A stretch of 64,000 nucleotides of DNA from Siphonodentalium dalli (taxonomy: Eukaryota > Mollusca > Scaphopoda > Gadilida > Siphonodentaliidae). Below, one piece after another: positions 1 through 12,400 of this stretch (position 1 is its first letter; every line of letters starts with the position of its first letter). Position numbers and translations under genes: made by a program. The stretch is from contig CP136065.1 of assembly GCA_032622095.1 (NCBI GenBank), forward strand, positions 23,941,141 to 24,005,140. The letters are read 5' to 3'. Below the pieces are notes generated by a model. The model did no database searches, was not told the origin of the DNA, and saw nothing but the letters and a program-made list of their open reading frames with translations.

Positions 1-3000
1 CATGTGAGACGAAGAGTCAGGTAAGTAATATCTACATGTACAGTGAGACGGAGAGTCAGGTAAGTAATATCTACAGGGCATGTGAGATGAAGAGTCAGGT
101 AAGTAATATCTACATGTATAGTGCGACGAAGAGTCAGGTAAGTAATATCTACAGGGCATGTGAGATGAAGAGTCAGGTAAGTAATATCTACATGTATAGT
201 GAGATGAAGAGTCAGGTAAGTAATATCTACAGGGCATGTGAGATGAAGAGTCAGGTAAGTAATATCTACAGGGCATGTGAGATGAAGAGTCAGGTAAGTA
301 ATATCTACATGTACAGTGAGACGGAGAGTCAGGTAAGTAATATCTACAGGGCATGTGAGATGAAGAGTCAGGTAAGTAATATCTACATGTATAGTGCGAC
401 GAAGAGTCAGGTAAGTAATATCTACAGGGCATGTGAGATGAAGAGTCAGGTAAGTAATATCTACAGGGCATGTGAGATGAAGAGTCAGGTAAGTAATATC
501 TACATGTATAGTGAGATGAAGAGTCAGGTAAGTAATATCTACAGGGCATGTGAGATGAAGAGTCAGGTAAGTAATATCTACATGTATAGTGAGATGAAGA
601 GTCAGGTAAGTAATATCTACATGTATAGTGAGATGAAGAGTCAGGTAAGTAATATCTACAGGGCATGTGAGATGAAGAGTCAGGTAAGTAATATCTACAG
701 GGCATGTGAGATGAAGAGTCAGGTAAGTAATATCTACATGTATAGTGAGATGAAGAGTCAGGTAAGTAATATCTACAGGGCATGTGAGATGAAGAGTCAG
801 GTAAGTAATATCTACAGGGCATGTGAGATGAAGAGTCAGGTAAGTAATATCTACATGTATAGTGAGATGAAGAGTCAGGTAAGTAATATCTACAGGGCAT
901 GTGAGATGAAGAGTCAGGTAAGTAATATCTACAGGGCATGTGAGATGAAGAGTCAGGTAAGTAATATCTACAGGGCATGTGAGATGAAGAGTCAGGTAAG
1001 TAATATCTACAGGGCATGTGGGTTGAAGAGTCAGGTAAGTAATATCTACAGGGCATGTGAGATGAAGAGTCAGGTAAGTAATATCTACAGGGCATGTGAG
1101 ATGAAGAGTCAGGTAAGTAATATCTACAGGGCATGTGAGATGAAGAGTCAGGTAAGTAATATCTACATGTACAGTGAGATGAAGAGTCAGGTAAGTAATA
1201 TCTACAGGGCATGTGAGATGAAGAGTCAGGTAAGTAATATCTACATGTATAGTGAGATGAAGAGTCGGGTAAGTAATATCTACAGGGCATGTGAGACGGA
1301 GAGTCAGGTAAGTAATATCTACAGGGCATGTGAGACGAAGAGTCAGGTAAGTAATATCTACAGAGCATGTGAGATGAAGAGTCAGGTAAGTAATATCTAC
1401 AGGGCATGTGAGATGAAGAGTCAGGTAAGTAATATCTACAGGGCATGTGAGACGAAGAGTCAGGTAAGTAATATCTACAGGGCATGTGGGTTGAAGAGTC
1501 AGGTAAGTAATATCTACAGGGCATGTGGGTTGAAGAGTCAGGTAAGTAATATCTACAGGGCATGTGGGTTGAAGAGTCAGGTAAGTAATATCTACAGGGC
1601 ATGTGGGATGAGAGTCAGGTAAGTAATATCTACAGGGCATGTGGGATGAGAGTCAGGTAAGTAATATCTACAGGGCATGTGAGACGGAGAGTCAGGTAAG
1701 TAATATCTACAGGGCATGTGAGACGAAGAGTCAGGTAAGTAATATCTACAGAGCATGTGAGATGAAGAGTCAGGTAAGTAATATCTACAGGGCATGTGGG
1801 ATGAGAGTCAGGTAAGTAATATCTACAGGGCATGTGGGATGAGAGTCAGGTAAGTAATATCTACAGGGCATGTGGGATGAGAGTCAGGTAAGTAATATCT
1901 ACAGGGCATGTGGGATGAGAGTCAGGTAAGTAATATCTACAGGGCATGTGGGATGAGAGTCAGGTAAGTAATATCTACAGGGCATGTGGGATGAGAGTCA
2001 GGTAAGTAATATCTACAGGGCATGTGAGACGGAGAGTCAGGTAAGTAATATCTACAGGGCATGTGAGACGAAGAGTCAGGTAAGTAATATCTACAGAGCA
2101 TGTGAGATGAAGAGTCAGGTAAGTAATATCTACAGGGCATGTGGGATGAGAGTCAGGTAAGTAATATCTACAGGGCATGTGGGATGAGAGTCAGGTAAGT
2201 AATATCTACAGGGCATGTGAGACGGAGAGTCAGGTAAGTAATATCTACAGGGCATGTGAGACGAAGAGTCAGGTAAGTAATATCTACAGAGCATGTGAGA
2301 TGAAGAGTCAGGTAAGTAATACCTACAGGGCATGTGAGATGAAGAGTCAGGTAAGTAATATCTACAGGGCATGTGAGACGAAGAGTCAGGTAAGTAATAT
2401 CTACAGGGCATGTGGGTTGAAGAGTCAGGTAAGTAATATCTACAGGGCATGTGGGTTGAAGAGTCAGGTAAGTAATATCTACAGGGCATGTGGGTTGAAG
2501 AGTCAGGTAAGTAATATCTACAGGGCATGTGGGATGAGAGTCAGGTAAGTAATATCTACAGGGCATGTGGGATGAGAGTCAGGTAAGTAATATCTACAGG
2601 GCATGTGGGATGAAGAGTCGGGTAAGTAATATCTACAGGGCATGTGGGTTGAAGAGTCAGGTAAGTAATATCTACAGGGCATGTGGGTTGAAGAGTCAGG
2701 TAAGTAATATCTACAGGGCATGTGGGTTGAAGAGTCAGGTAAGTAATATCTACAGGGCTTGTGGGTTGAAGAGTCAGGTAAGTAATATCTACAGGGCATG
2801 TGGGTTGAAGAGTCAGGTAAGTAATATCTACAGGGCATGTGAGATGAAGAGTCAGGTAAGTAATATCTACAGGGCATGTGAGATGAAGAGTCAGGTAAGT
2901 AATATCTACATGTATAGTGAGATGAAGAGTCAGGTAAGTAATATCTACATGTATAGTGAGATGAAGAGTCAGGTAAGTAATATCTACAGGGCATGTGGGT

Positions 3001-5340
3001 TGAAGAGTCAGGTAAGTAATATCTACAGGGCATGTGGGTTGAAGAGTCAGGTAAGTAATATCTACAGGGCATGTGGGATGAAGAGTCAGGTAAGTAATAT
3101 CTACAGGGCATGTGGGATGAAGAGTCGGGTAAGTAATATCTACAGGGCATGTGAGATGAAGAGTCAGGTAAGTAATATATACAGGGCATGTGGGATGAAG
3201 AGTCAGGTAAGTAATATCTACAGGGCATGTGGGATGAAGAGTCGGGTAAGTAATATCTACAGGGCATGTGGGATGAAGAGTCAGGTAAGTAATATCTACA
3301 GGGCATGTGAGACGAAGAGTCGGGTAAGTAATATCTATAGGACATGTGAGATGAAGAGTCGGGTAAGTAATATCTACATGTATAGTGAGACGGAGAGTCA
3401 GGTAAGTAATATCTACAGGGCATGTGAGATGAAGAGTCAGGTAAGTAATATCTACATGTATAGTGAGATGAAGAGTCAGGTAAGTAATATCTACATGTAT
3501 AGTGAGATGAAGAGTCAGGTAAGTAATATCTACAGGGCATGTGAGACGGAGAGTCAGGTAAGTAATATCTACAGGGCATGTGAGATGAAGAGTCAGGTAA
3601 GTAATATCTACATGTATAGTGAGATGAAGAGTCAGGTAAGTAATATCTACATGTACAGTGAGACGGAGAGTCAGGTAAGTAATATCTACATGTATAGTGA
3701 GATGAAGAGTCAGGTAAGTAATATCTACAGGGCAGGTGAGATGAAGAGTCAGGTAAGTAATATCTACATGTACAGTGAGACGGAGAGTCAGGTAAGTAAT
3801 ATCTACAGGGCATGTGAGATGAAGAGTCAGGTAAGTAATATCTACATGTATAGTGAGACGGAGAGTCAGGTAAGTAATATCTACATGTACAGTGAGATGG
3901 AGAGTCAGGTAAGTAATATCTACAGGGCAGGTGAGATGAAGAGTCAGGTAAGTAATATCTACATGTACAGTGAGACGGAGAGTCAGGTAAGTAATATCTA
4001 CATGTACAGTGAGATGGAGAGTCAGGTAAGTAATATCTACAGGGCAGGTGAGATGAAGAGTCAGGTAAGTAATATCTACAGGGCATGTGAGATGAAGAGT
4101 CAGGTAAGTAATATCTACAGGGCATGTGGGATGAAGAGTCAGGTAAGTAATATCTACAGGGCATGTGAGATGAAGAGTCAGGTAAGTAATATCTACAGGG
4201 CATGTGGGTTAAAGAGTCAGGTAAGTAATATCTACAGGGCATGTGAGATGAAGAGTCAGGTAAGTAATATATACAGGGCATGTGAGACGAAGAGTCAGGT
4301 AAGTAATATATACAGGGCATGTGAGACGAAGAGTCAGGTAAGTAATATCTACAGGGCATGTGAGATGAAGAGTCAGGTAAGTAATATCTACAGGGCATGT
4401 GAGACGAAGAGTCAGGTAAGTAATATCTACAGGGCATGTGAGATGAAGAGTCAGGTAAGTAATATCTACAGGGCATGTGAGACGAAGAGTCAGGTAAGTA
4501 ATATCTACAGGGCATGTGAGATGAAGAGTCAGGTAAGTAATATCTACAGGGCATGTGAGACGAAGAGTCAGGTAAGTAATATCTACAGGGCATGTGAGAT
4601 GAAGAGTCAGGTAAGTAATATCTACAGGGCATGTGAGATGAAGAGTCAGGTAAGTAATATCTACAGGGCATGTGAGACGGAGAGTCGGGTAAGTAATATC
4701 TACAGGGCATGTGAGATGAAGAGTCAGGTAAGTAATATCTACAGGGCATGTGAGATGAAGAGTCAGGTAAGTAATATCTACAGGGCATGTGAGACGAAGA
4801 GTCAGGTAAGTAATATCTACAGGGCATGTGAGACGAAGAGTCAGGTAAGTAATATCTACAGGGCATGTGAGATGAAGAGTCAGGTAAGTAATATCTACAG
4901 GGCATGTGAGATGAAGAGTCAGGTAAGTAATATCTACAGGGCATGTGAGATGAAGAGTCAGGTAAGTAATATCTACAGGGCATGTGAGATGAAGAGTCAG
5001 GTAAGTAATATCTACAGGGCATGTGAGATGAAGAGTCAGGTAAGTAATATCTACAGGGCATGTGAGATGAAGAGTCGGGTAAGTAATATCTACAGGGCAT
5101 GTGAGATGAAGAGTCAGGTAAGTAATATCTACAGGGCATGTGAGACGAAGAGTCAGGTAAGTAATATCTACAGGGCATGTGGGATGAAGAGTCAGGTAAG
5201 TAATATATACAGGGCATGTGAGACGGAGAGTCGGGTAAGTAATATCTACAGGGCATGTGAGACGGAGAGTCGGGTAAGTAATATCTACAGGGCATGTGAG
5301 ACGGAGAGTCGGGTAAGTAATATCTACAGGGCATGTGGGT
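1..5340 (+). repeat. 39-bp minisatellite array carrying a splice-donor motif
   Basis: About 137 head-to-tail units, open at the left edge of the window. A typical unit reads GAGATGAAGAGTCAG then GTAAGTAATATCTACAGGG then CATGT. Two linker types alternate (AGGGCATGT and ATGTATAGT), and the block after the linker varies (GAGATGAAG, GAGACGGAG, GGGTTGAAG). Some units between about 1600 and 2580 are 38 bp because one A is missing. Longer blocks are themselves repeated: a 7-unit block near the left end (273 bp offset) and a block at about 1592 repeated 345 bp later. The stretch from GTAAGT to CTACA is the most constant part; I saw no unit with GTAAGT broken. Because 39 bp is 13 codons, long frames stay open on both strands. 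I treat these as a by-product and not as a gene. The array probably lies in an intron of CEP112 upstream of the exon at 6306. Confidence 0.97.
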
Positions 5341-5933
5341 TGTCACAAACTGTGACAGAACATGTTACTACTTATAGAACATTATAACATTCTATCTTTT
5401 AAAAACAGTTCAAGTGGAACATATTATAACACTTTAAGTGGAATATTAATGGCATGGATGGTCTTCGTTGTAGGTTATAATATAGAAACTACAGTTATAA
5501 AATTATGAAAATTACCTTAAAAATATACTAATAGTATAGTATAATGATAGTATGAATGCAATATTATCCACAAAACACACTTTGTCCAAGTCAAGCATTT
5601 GTTTATATACAGCACATAAAGAGTGAGCGATAAGCAAAACACTCAACACCCAAGCGATTATTTTAGGAGAGTGATTCACCGTGACCCATTCAACACCAAA
5701 ATCTAGAGTAGTGAGGATTAGCGAGCGATATACCAGTATGTTGTAAACAACATGGTGGCAGTTTTAACCAAATTTTGCTTATCACATACTCTTTATGTAC
5801 TGTACTGTAGCAGAATTTGGCTTTTGTTTACATTACACTGTATTTATGATTGGTGTAAGAACAGTTATAAGAAGGAGCTAGCTACCATAAAAATAAATCC
5901 TTTGTATAATGTTCACTGCTGCTTTGATATAAT
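5341..5933. other. AT-rich spacer, presumed CEP112 intron
   Basis: No exon, RNA gene or clear element is seen. Around 5740-5885 a segment with TTTTGTTTACAT and TATTTATGATTGGTGTAA resembles the inner part of the foldback at 32952-33320, so this is probably a decayed partial copy of that family. Confidence 0.5.
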
Positions 5934-6192
5934 AACCCTTCCATGACTGGAGATTCCTGAAATTTTGCGTAAAACCCTGTGCCAATGCATTCTCTTTTAT
6001 ATGTGAGTCTCCCATATGGAGTCTCACATATATAAGAGAATGTATTGGCCTAATAATATTTACCTTGACCTTGTAAGCCAGTGAATTCTCTTAATATGTG
6101 AGGCTTCCTATGGGAGACTCGCATATATAAGAGAATGCACTGGCCCAGGATTTTTAATGCTGCACCAGTGCAGCTTCCATCACGAAAGGGTT
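5934..6192. mobile_element. Double-hairpin foldback MITE (family P1)
   Basis: The ends are AACCCTTCCATGAC and, inverted, CACGAAAGGGTT. Inside are two successive palindromes, 5981-6050 and 6077-6144, built from arms like GCCAATGCATTCTCTT and AAGAGAATGTATTGGC. The same layout recurs at 17813-18056 and 30366-30622. It has no coding capacity, so it is a non-autonomous element. It ends 113 bp before the CEP112 exon at 6306. Confidence 0.85.
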
Positions 6193-6305
6193 TTAAACTC
6201 TTTATTGTTTCTGGAACCTGAGGGAAATTAGAATAAAAATGAAGTGAATGCAATTAATCTGCTTCCATTAGTCACACATGTACAAGTTTTATATCTCATC
6301 AACAG

Positions 6306-6413
6306 ATGGCGCAAGTGGAGGCTGATTTAAATAAATCCAAACAAATAAGAGAGAAACAAGGAAAAGAATTTGTTCGGCTATCAGAGGAAGCTAACAATCG
6401 GCACAATAAAGAG
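6306..6413 (+). CDS. CEP112: CEP112 exon, first visible (36 codons)
   Basis: Acceptor CTCATCAACAG and donor GAG/GTCAGT, phase 0 on both sides. It encodes MAQVEADLNKSKQIR and a further 21 charged residues ending RHNKE, a helical coiled-coil segment. The ATG at the exon start is most likely internal, because the exon has a good acceptor and the coiled coil continues upstream in CEP112. A foldback element starts only 24 bp after the exon ends. Confidence 0.85.
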
Positions 6414-9400
6414 GTCAGTCTATATAATAATTAAAAAAAGCCTGAGTCATATGCAGAATGAGGTCCCCAGAGGGTGAATTTAGTGACGCTATCCCGCATA
6501 GCAGGCTAGCATCACTAAATTCACCCTCTGGGGACCTCATTCTGATTATGCCTCATCTTCTCTGGAAATTTTCTCTATTATAAGATTTCTATAGAATCTT
6601 CTTCACGTAGATTCTATTTCTTTTTTAGTTTATTTTATCTATATCCCCAAATTGGCAGACGACACATTGCATAATCGAGGTTATGGGTGTACATCACAAT
6701 ATTCACCATTTGGGAACTTCAATCTGAGTCTATGTTTCCCATAGCAGATGAGGCCATGCAGATTGAGGTTCACAGAGGGTGAATTTAGTGATGCTAGCCT
6801 GCTATGTGGGATAGCGTCACTAAATTCACCCTCTGGGGACCTAATTGATGGTGTTTAGATACTGGTTTTCAAAAGAGGCAATTTATCAGGTTTATCATCC
6901 AATAAACCATTAGATTGCCGAAAAATAAAGTGTGCATATTGTTTCCTTGCCTAATAACGGAAAATATTAAAAAGCCTTCTTAAAATATGTTTTTAACTTA
7001 TTCTTATATGCTTAACTTATTATCGGAACATTTGAATGAATATGAATCTTTGAGTGGTCCACTTGTGTGTCCTTCATTCATCTGATGCTTCTGTGACCAG
7101 AGATGTATACACTTTCTCTTAACATCTGATGCTTCTGTGACCAGAGATGTATACACTTTCTCTTAACATCTGATGCTTCTGTGACCAGAGATGTATACAC
7201 TTTCTCTTAACATCTGATGCTTCTGTGACCAGAGATGTATACACTTTCTCTTAACGTTTGATGATTCTGTGACCAGAGATGTGTACACTTTCTCTTAACG
7301 TCTGATGCTTCTGTGACCAGAGATGTATACACTTTCTCTTAACATCTGATGCTTCTGTGACCAGAGATGTATACACTTTCTCTTAACATCTGATGCTTCT
7401 GTGACCAGAGATGTATACACTTTCTCTTAACGTTTGATGATTCTGTGACCAGAGATGTGTACACTTTCTCTTAACATCTGATGCTTCTGTGACCAGAGAT
7501 GTATACACTTTCTCTTAACATCTGATGCTTCTGTGACCAGAGATGTATACACTTTCTCTTAACATCTGATGCTTCTGTGACCAGAGATGTATACACTTTC
7601 TCTTAACATCTGATGCTTCTGTGACCAGAGATGTATACACTTTCTCTTAACATCTGATGCTTCTGTGACCAGAGATGTATACACTTTCTCTTAACATCTG
7701 ATGCTTCTGTGACCAGAGATGTATACACTTTCTCTTAACATCTGATGCTTCTGTGACCAGAGATGTATACACTTTCTCTTAACATCTGATGCTTCTGTGA
7801 CCAGAGATGTATACACTTTCTCTTAACATCTGATGCTTCTGTGACCAGAGATGTATACACTTTCTCTTAACATCTGATGCTTCTGTGACCAGAGATGTAT
7901 ACACTTTCTCTTAACATCTGATGCTTCTGTGACCAGAGATGTATACACTTTCTCTTAACATCTGATGCTTCTGTGACCAGAGATGTATACACTTTCTCTT
8001 AACATCTGATGCTTCTGTGACCAGAGATGTATACACTTTCTCTTAACATCTGATGCTTCTGTGACCAGAGATGTATACACTTTCTCTTAACATCTGATGC
8101 TTCTGTGATCAGAGATGTATACACTTTCTCTTAACGTCTGATGCTTCTATGACCAGAGATGTATACACTTTCTCTTAACGTCTGATGATTCTGTGACCAG
8201 AGATGTATACACTTTCTCTTAACATCTGATGCTTCTGTGACCAGAGATGTATACACTTTCCCTTAACATCTGATGCTTCTGTGACCAGAGATGTGTACAC
8301 TTTCCCTTAACATCTGATGCTTCTGTGATCAGAGATGTATACACTTTCTCTTAACATCTGATGCTTCTGTGACCTGAGATGTATACACTTTCTCTTAACA
8401 TCTGATGCTTCTGTGACCAGAGATGTGTACACTTTCTCTTAACATCTGATGCTTCTGTGATCAGAGATGTATACACTTTCTCTTCATTCATCTGATGATT
8501 CTGTGACCAGAGATGTATACACTTTCTCTTAACATCTGATGCTTCTGTGACCAGAGATGTATACACTTTCTCTTCATTCATCTGATGCTTCTGTGATCAG
8601 AGATGTATACACTTTCTCTTAACATCTGATGCTTCTGTGACCAGAGATGTATACACTTTCCCTTAACATCTGATGCTTCTGTGATCAGAGATGTATACAC
8701 TTTCTCTTAACATCTGATGCTTCTGTGATCAGAGATGTATACACTTTTATCTTAACATCTGATGCTTCTGTGACCAGAGATGTATACACTTTCTCTTAAC
8801 ATCTGATGATTCTGTGACCAGAGATGTATACACTTTCTCTTAACATCTGATGCTTCTGTGACCTGAGATGTATACACTTTCTCTTAACATCTGATGCTTC
8901 TGTGACCAGAGATGTATACACTTTCCCTTAACATCTGATGCTTCTGTGATCAGAGATGTATACACTTTCTCTTAACATCTGATGCTTCTGTGACCAGAGA
9001 TGTATACACTTTCTCTTAACATCTGATGCTTCTGTGACCAGAGATGTATACACTTTCTCTTAACATCTGATGCTTCTGTGACCAGAGATGTGTACACTTT
9101 CTCTTAACATCTGATGCTTCTGTGACCAGAGATGTGTACACTTTCTCTTAACATCTGATGCTTCTGTGACCAGAGATGTATACACTTTCTCTTAACATCT
9201 GATGCTTCTGTGACCAGAGATGTGTACACTTTCTCTTAACATCTGATGCTTCTGTGACCAGAGATGTATACACTTTCTCTTAACATCTGATGCTTCTGTG
9301 ACCAGAGATGTATACACTTTCTCTTAACATCTGATGCTTCTGTGACCAGAGATGTATACACTTTCTCTTAACATCTGATGCTTCTGTGACCAGAGATGTG

Positions 9401-12400
9401 TACACTTTCTCTTAACATCTGATGCTTCTGTGACCAGAGATGTATACACTTTCTCTTAACATCTGATGCTTCTGTGACCAGAGATGTGTACACTTTCTCT
9501 TAACATCTGATGCTTCTGTGACCAGAGATGTATACACTTTCTCTTAACATCTGATGCTTCTGTGACCAGAGATGTATACACTTTCTCTTAACATCTGATG
9601 CTTCTGTGACCAGAGATGTGTACACTTTCTCTTAACATCTGATGCTTCTGTGACCAGAGATGTATACACTTTCTCTTAACATCTGATGATTCTGTGACCA
9701 GAGATGTATACACTTTCTCTTAACATCTGATGCTTCTGTGACCAGAGATGTGTACACTTTCTCTTAACATCTGATGCTTCTGTGACCAGAGATGTGTACA
9801 CTTTCTCTTAACATCTGATGCTTCTGTGACCAGAGATGTATACACTTTCTCTTAACATCTGATGATTCTGTGACCAGAGATGTATACACTTTCTCTTAAC
9901 ATCTGATGCTTCTGTGACCAGAGATGTATACACTTTCTCTTAACATCTGATGATTCTGTGACCAGAGATGTATACACTTTCTCTTAACATCTGATGCTTC
10001 TGTGACCAGAGATGTGTACACTTTCTCTTAACATCTGATGCTTCTGTGACCAGAGATGTGTACACTTTCTCTTAACATCTGATGATTCTGTGACCAGAGA
10101 TGTATACACTTTCTCTTAACATCTGATGCTTCTGTGACCAGAGATGTGTACACTTTCTCTTAACATCTGATGCTTCTGTGACCAGAGATGTGTACACTTT
10201 CTCTTAACATCTGATGCTTCTGTGACCAGAGATGTATACACTTTCTCTTAACATCTGATGCTTCTGTGACCAGAGATGTATACACTTTCTCTTAACATCT
10301 GATGCTTCTGTGACCAGAGATGTGTACACTTTCTCTTAACATCTGATGCTTCTGTGACCAGAGATGTATACACTTTCTCTTAACATCTGATGATTCTGTG
10401 ACCAGAGATGTATACACTTTCCCTTAACATCTGATGCTTCTGTGACCAGAGATGTATACACTTTCTCTTAACATCTGATGATTCTGTGACCAGAGATGTA
10501 TACACTTTCTCTTAACATCTGATGCTTCTGTGACCAGAGATGTGTACACTTTCTCTTAACATCTGATGCTTCTGTGACCAGAGATGTATACACTTTCCCT
10601 TAACATCTGATGCTTCTGTGACCAGAGATGTATACACTTTCTCTTAACATCTGATGCTTCTGTGATCAGAGATGTATACACTTTCCCTTAACATCTGATG
10701 CTTCTGTGACCAGAGATGTATACACTTTCTCTTAACATCTGATGATTCTGTGACCAGAGATGTATACACTTTCTCTTAACATCTGATGCTTCTGTGACCA
10801 GAGATGTGTACACTTTCTCTTAACATCTGATGCTTCTGTGACCAGAGATGTATACACTTTCTCTTAACATCTGATGCTTCTGTGACCAGAGATGTATACA
10901 CTTTCTCTTAACATCTGATGCTTCTGTGATCAGAGATGTATACACTTTCTCTTAACATCTGATGCTTCTGTGATCAGAGATGTATACACTTTCTCTTAAC
11001 ATCTGATGCTTCTGTGATCAGAGATGTGTACACTTTCTCTTAACATCTGATGCTTCTGTGACCAGAGATGTATACACTTTCTCTTAACGTCTGATGATTC
11101 TGTGACCAGAGATGTATACACTTTCTCTTAACGTCTGATGATTCTGTGACCAGAGATGTATACACTTTCTCTTAACGTCTGATGATTCTGTGACCAGAGA
11201 TGTATACACTTTCTCTTCATTTATCTGATGATTCTGTGACCAGAGATGTATACACTTTCTCTTAACGTCTGATGATTCTGTGACCAGAGATGTATACACT
11301 TTCTCTTAACGTCTGATGATTCTGTGACCAGAGATGTATACACTTTCTCTTCATTTATCTGATGATTCTGTGACCAGAGATGTATACACTTTCTCTTAAC
11401 GTCTGATGATTCTGTGACCAGAGATGTATACACTTTCTCTTCATTTATCTGATGATTCTGTGACCAGAGATGTATACACTTTCTCTTAACGTCTGATGAT
11501 TCTGTGACCAGAGATGTATACACTTTCTCTTAACGTCTGATGATTCTGTGACCAGAGATGTATACACTTTCTCTTAACGTCTGATGATTCTGTGACCAGA
11601 GATGTATACACTTTCTCTTAACGTCTGATGATTCTGTGACCAGAGATGTATACACTTTCTCTTAACATCTGATGCTTCTGTGACCAGAGATGTATACACT
11701 TTCTCTTAACGTCTGATGATTCTGTGACCAGAGATGTATACACTTTCTCTTAACATCTGATGCTTCTGTGACCAGAGATGTATACACTTTCTCTTAACAT
11801 CTGATGCTTCTGTGACCAGAGATGTATACACTTTCTCTTAACATCTGATGCTTCTGTGACCAGAGATGTATACACTTTCTCTTAACATCTGATGCTTCTG
11901 TGACCAGAGATGTATACACTTTCTCTTAACATCTGATGCTTCTGTGACCCGAGATGTATACACTTTCTCTTAACATCTGATGCTTCTGTGACCAGAGATG
12001 TATACACTTTCTCTTAACATCTGATGCTTCTGTGATCAGAGATGTATACACTTTCTCTTAACATCTGATGCTTCTGTGACCAGAGATGTATACACTTTCT
12101 CTTAACATCTGATGCTTCTATGACCAGAGATGTATACACTTTCTCTTAACATCTGATGCTTCTGTGACCAGAGATGTATACACTTTCTCTTAACATCTGA
12201 TGCTTCTGTGATCAGAGATGTATACACTTTCTCTTAACATCTGATGCTTCTGTGACCAGAGATGTATACACTTTCTCTTAACATCTGATGCTTCTATGAC
12301 CAGAGATGTATACACTTTCTCTTAACGTCTGATGATTCTGTGACCAGAGATGTATACACTTTCTCTTAACATCTGATGCTTCTATGACCAGAGATGTATA

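Noticed and set aside
36-5387. Large repeat proteins (528, 940 and 942 codons) on both strands
   Set aside because: They are the direct result of a 39-bp period without stops, occur on both strands at once, are broken by 38-bp units, and have no promoter, intron structure or non-repeat domain.
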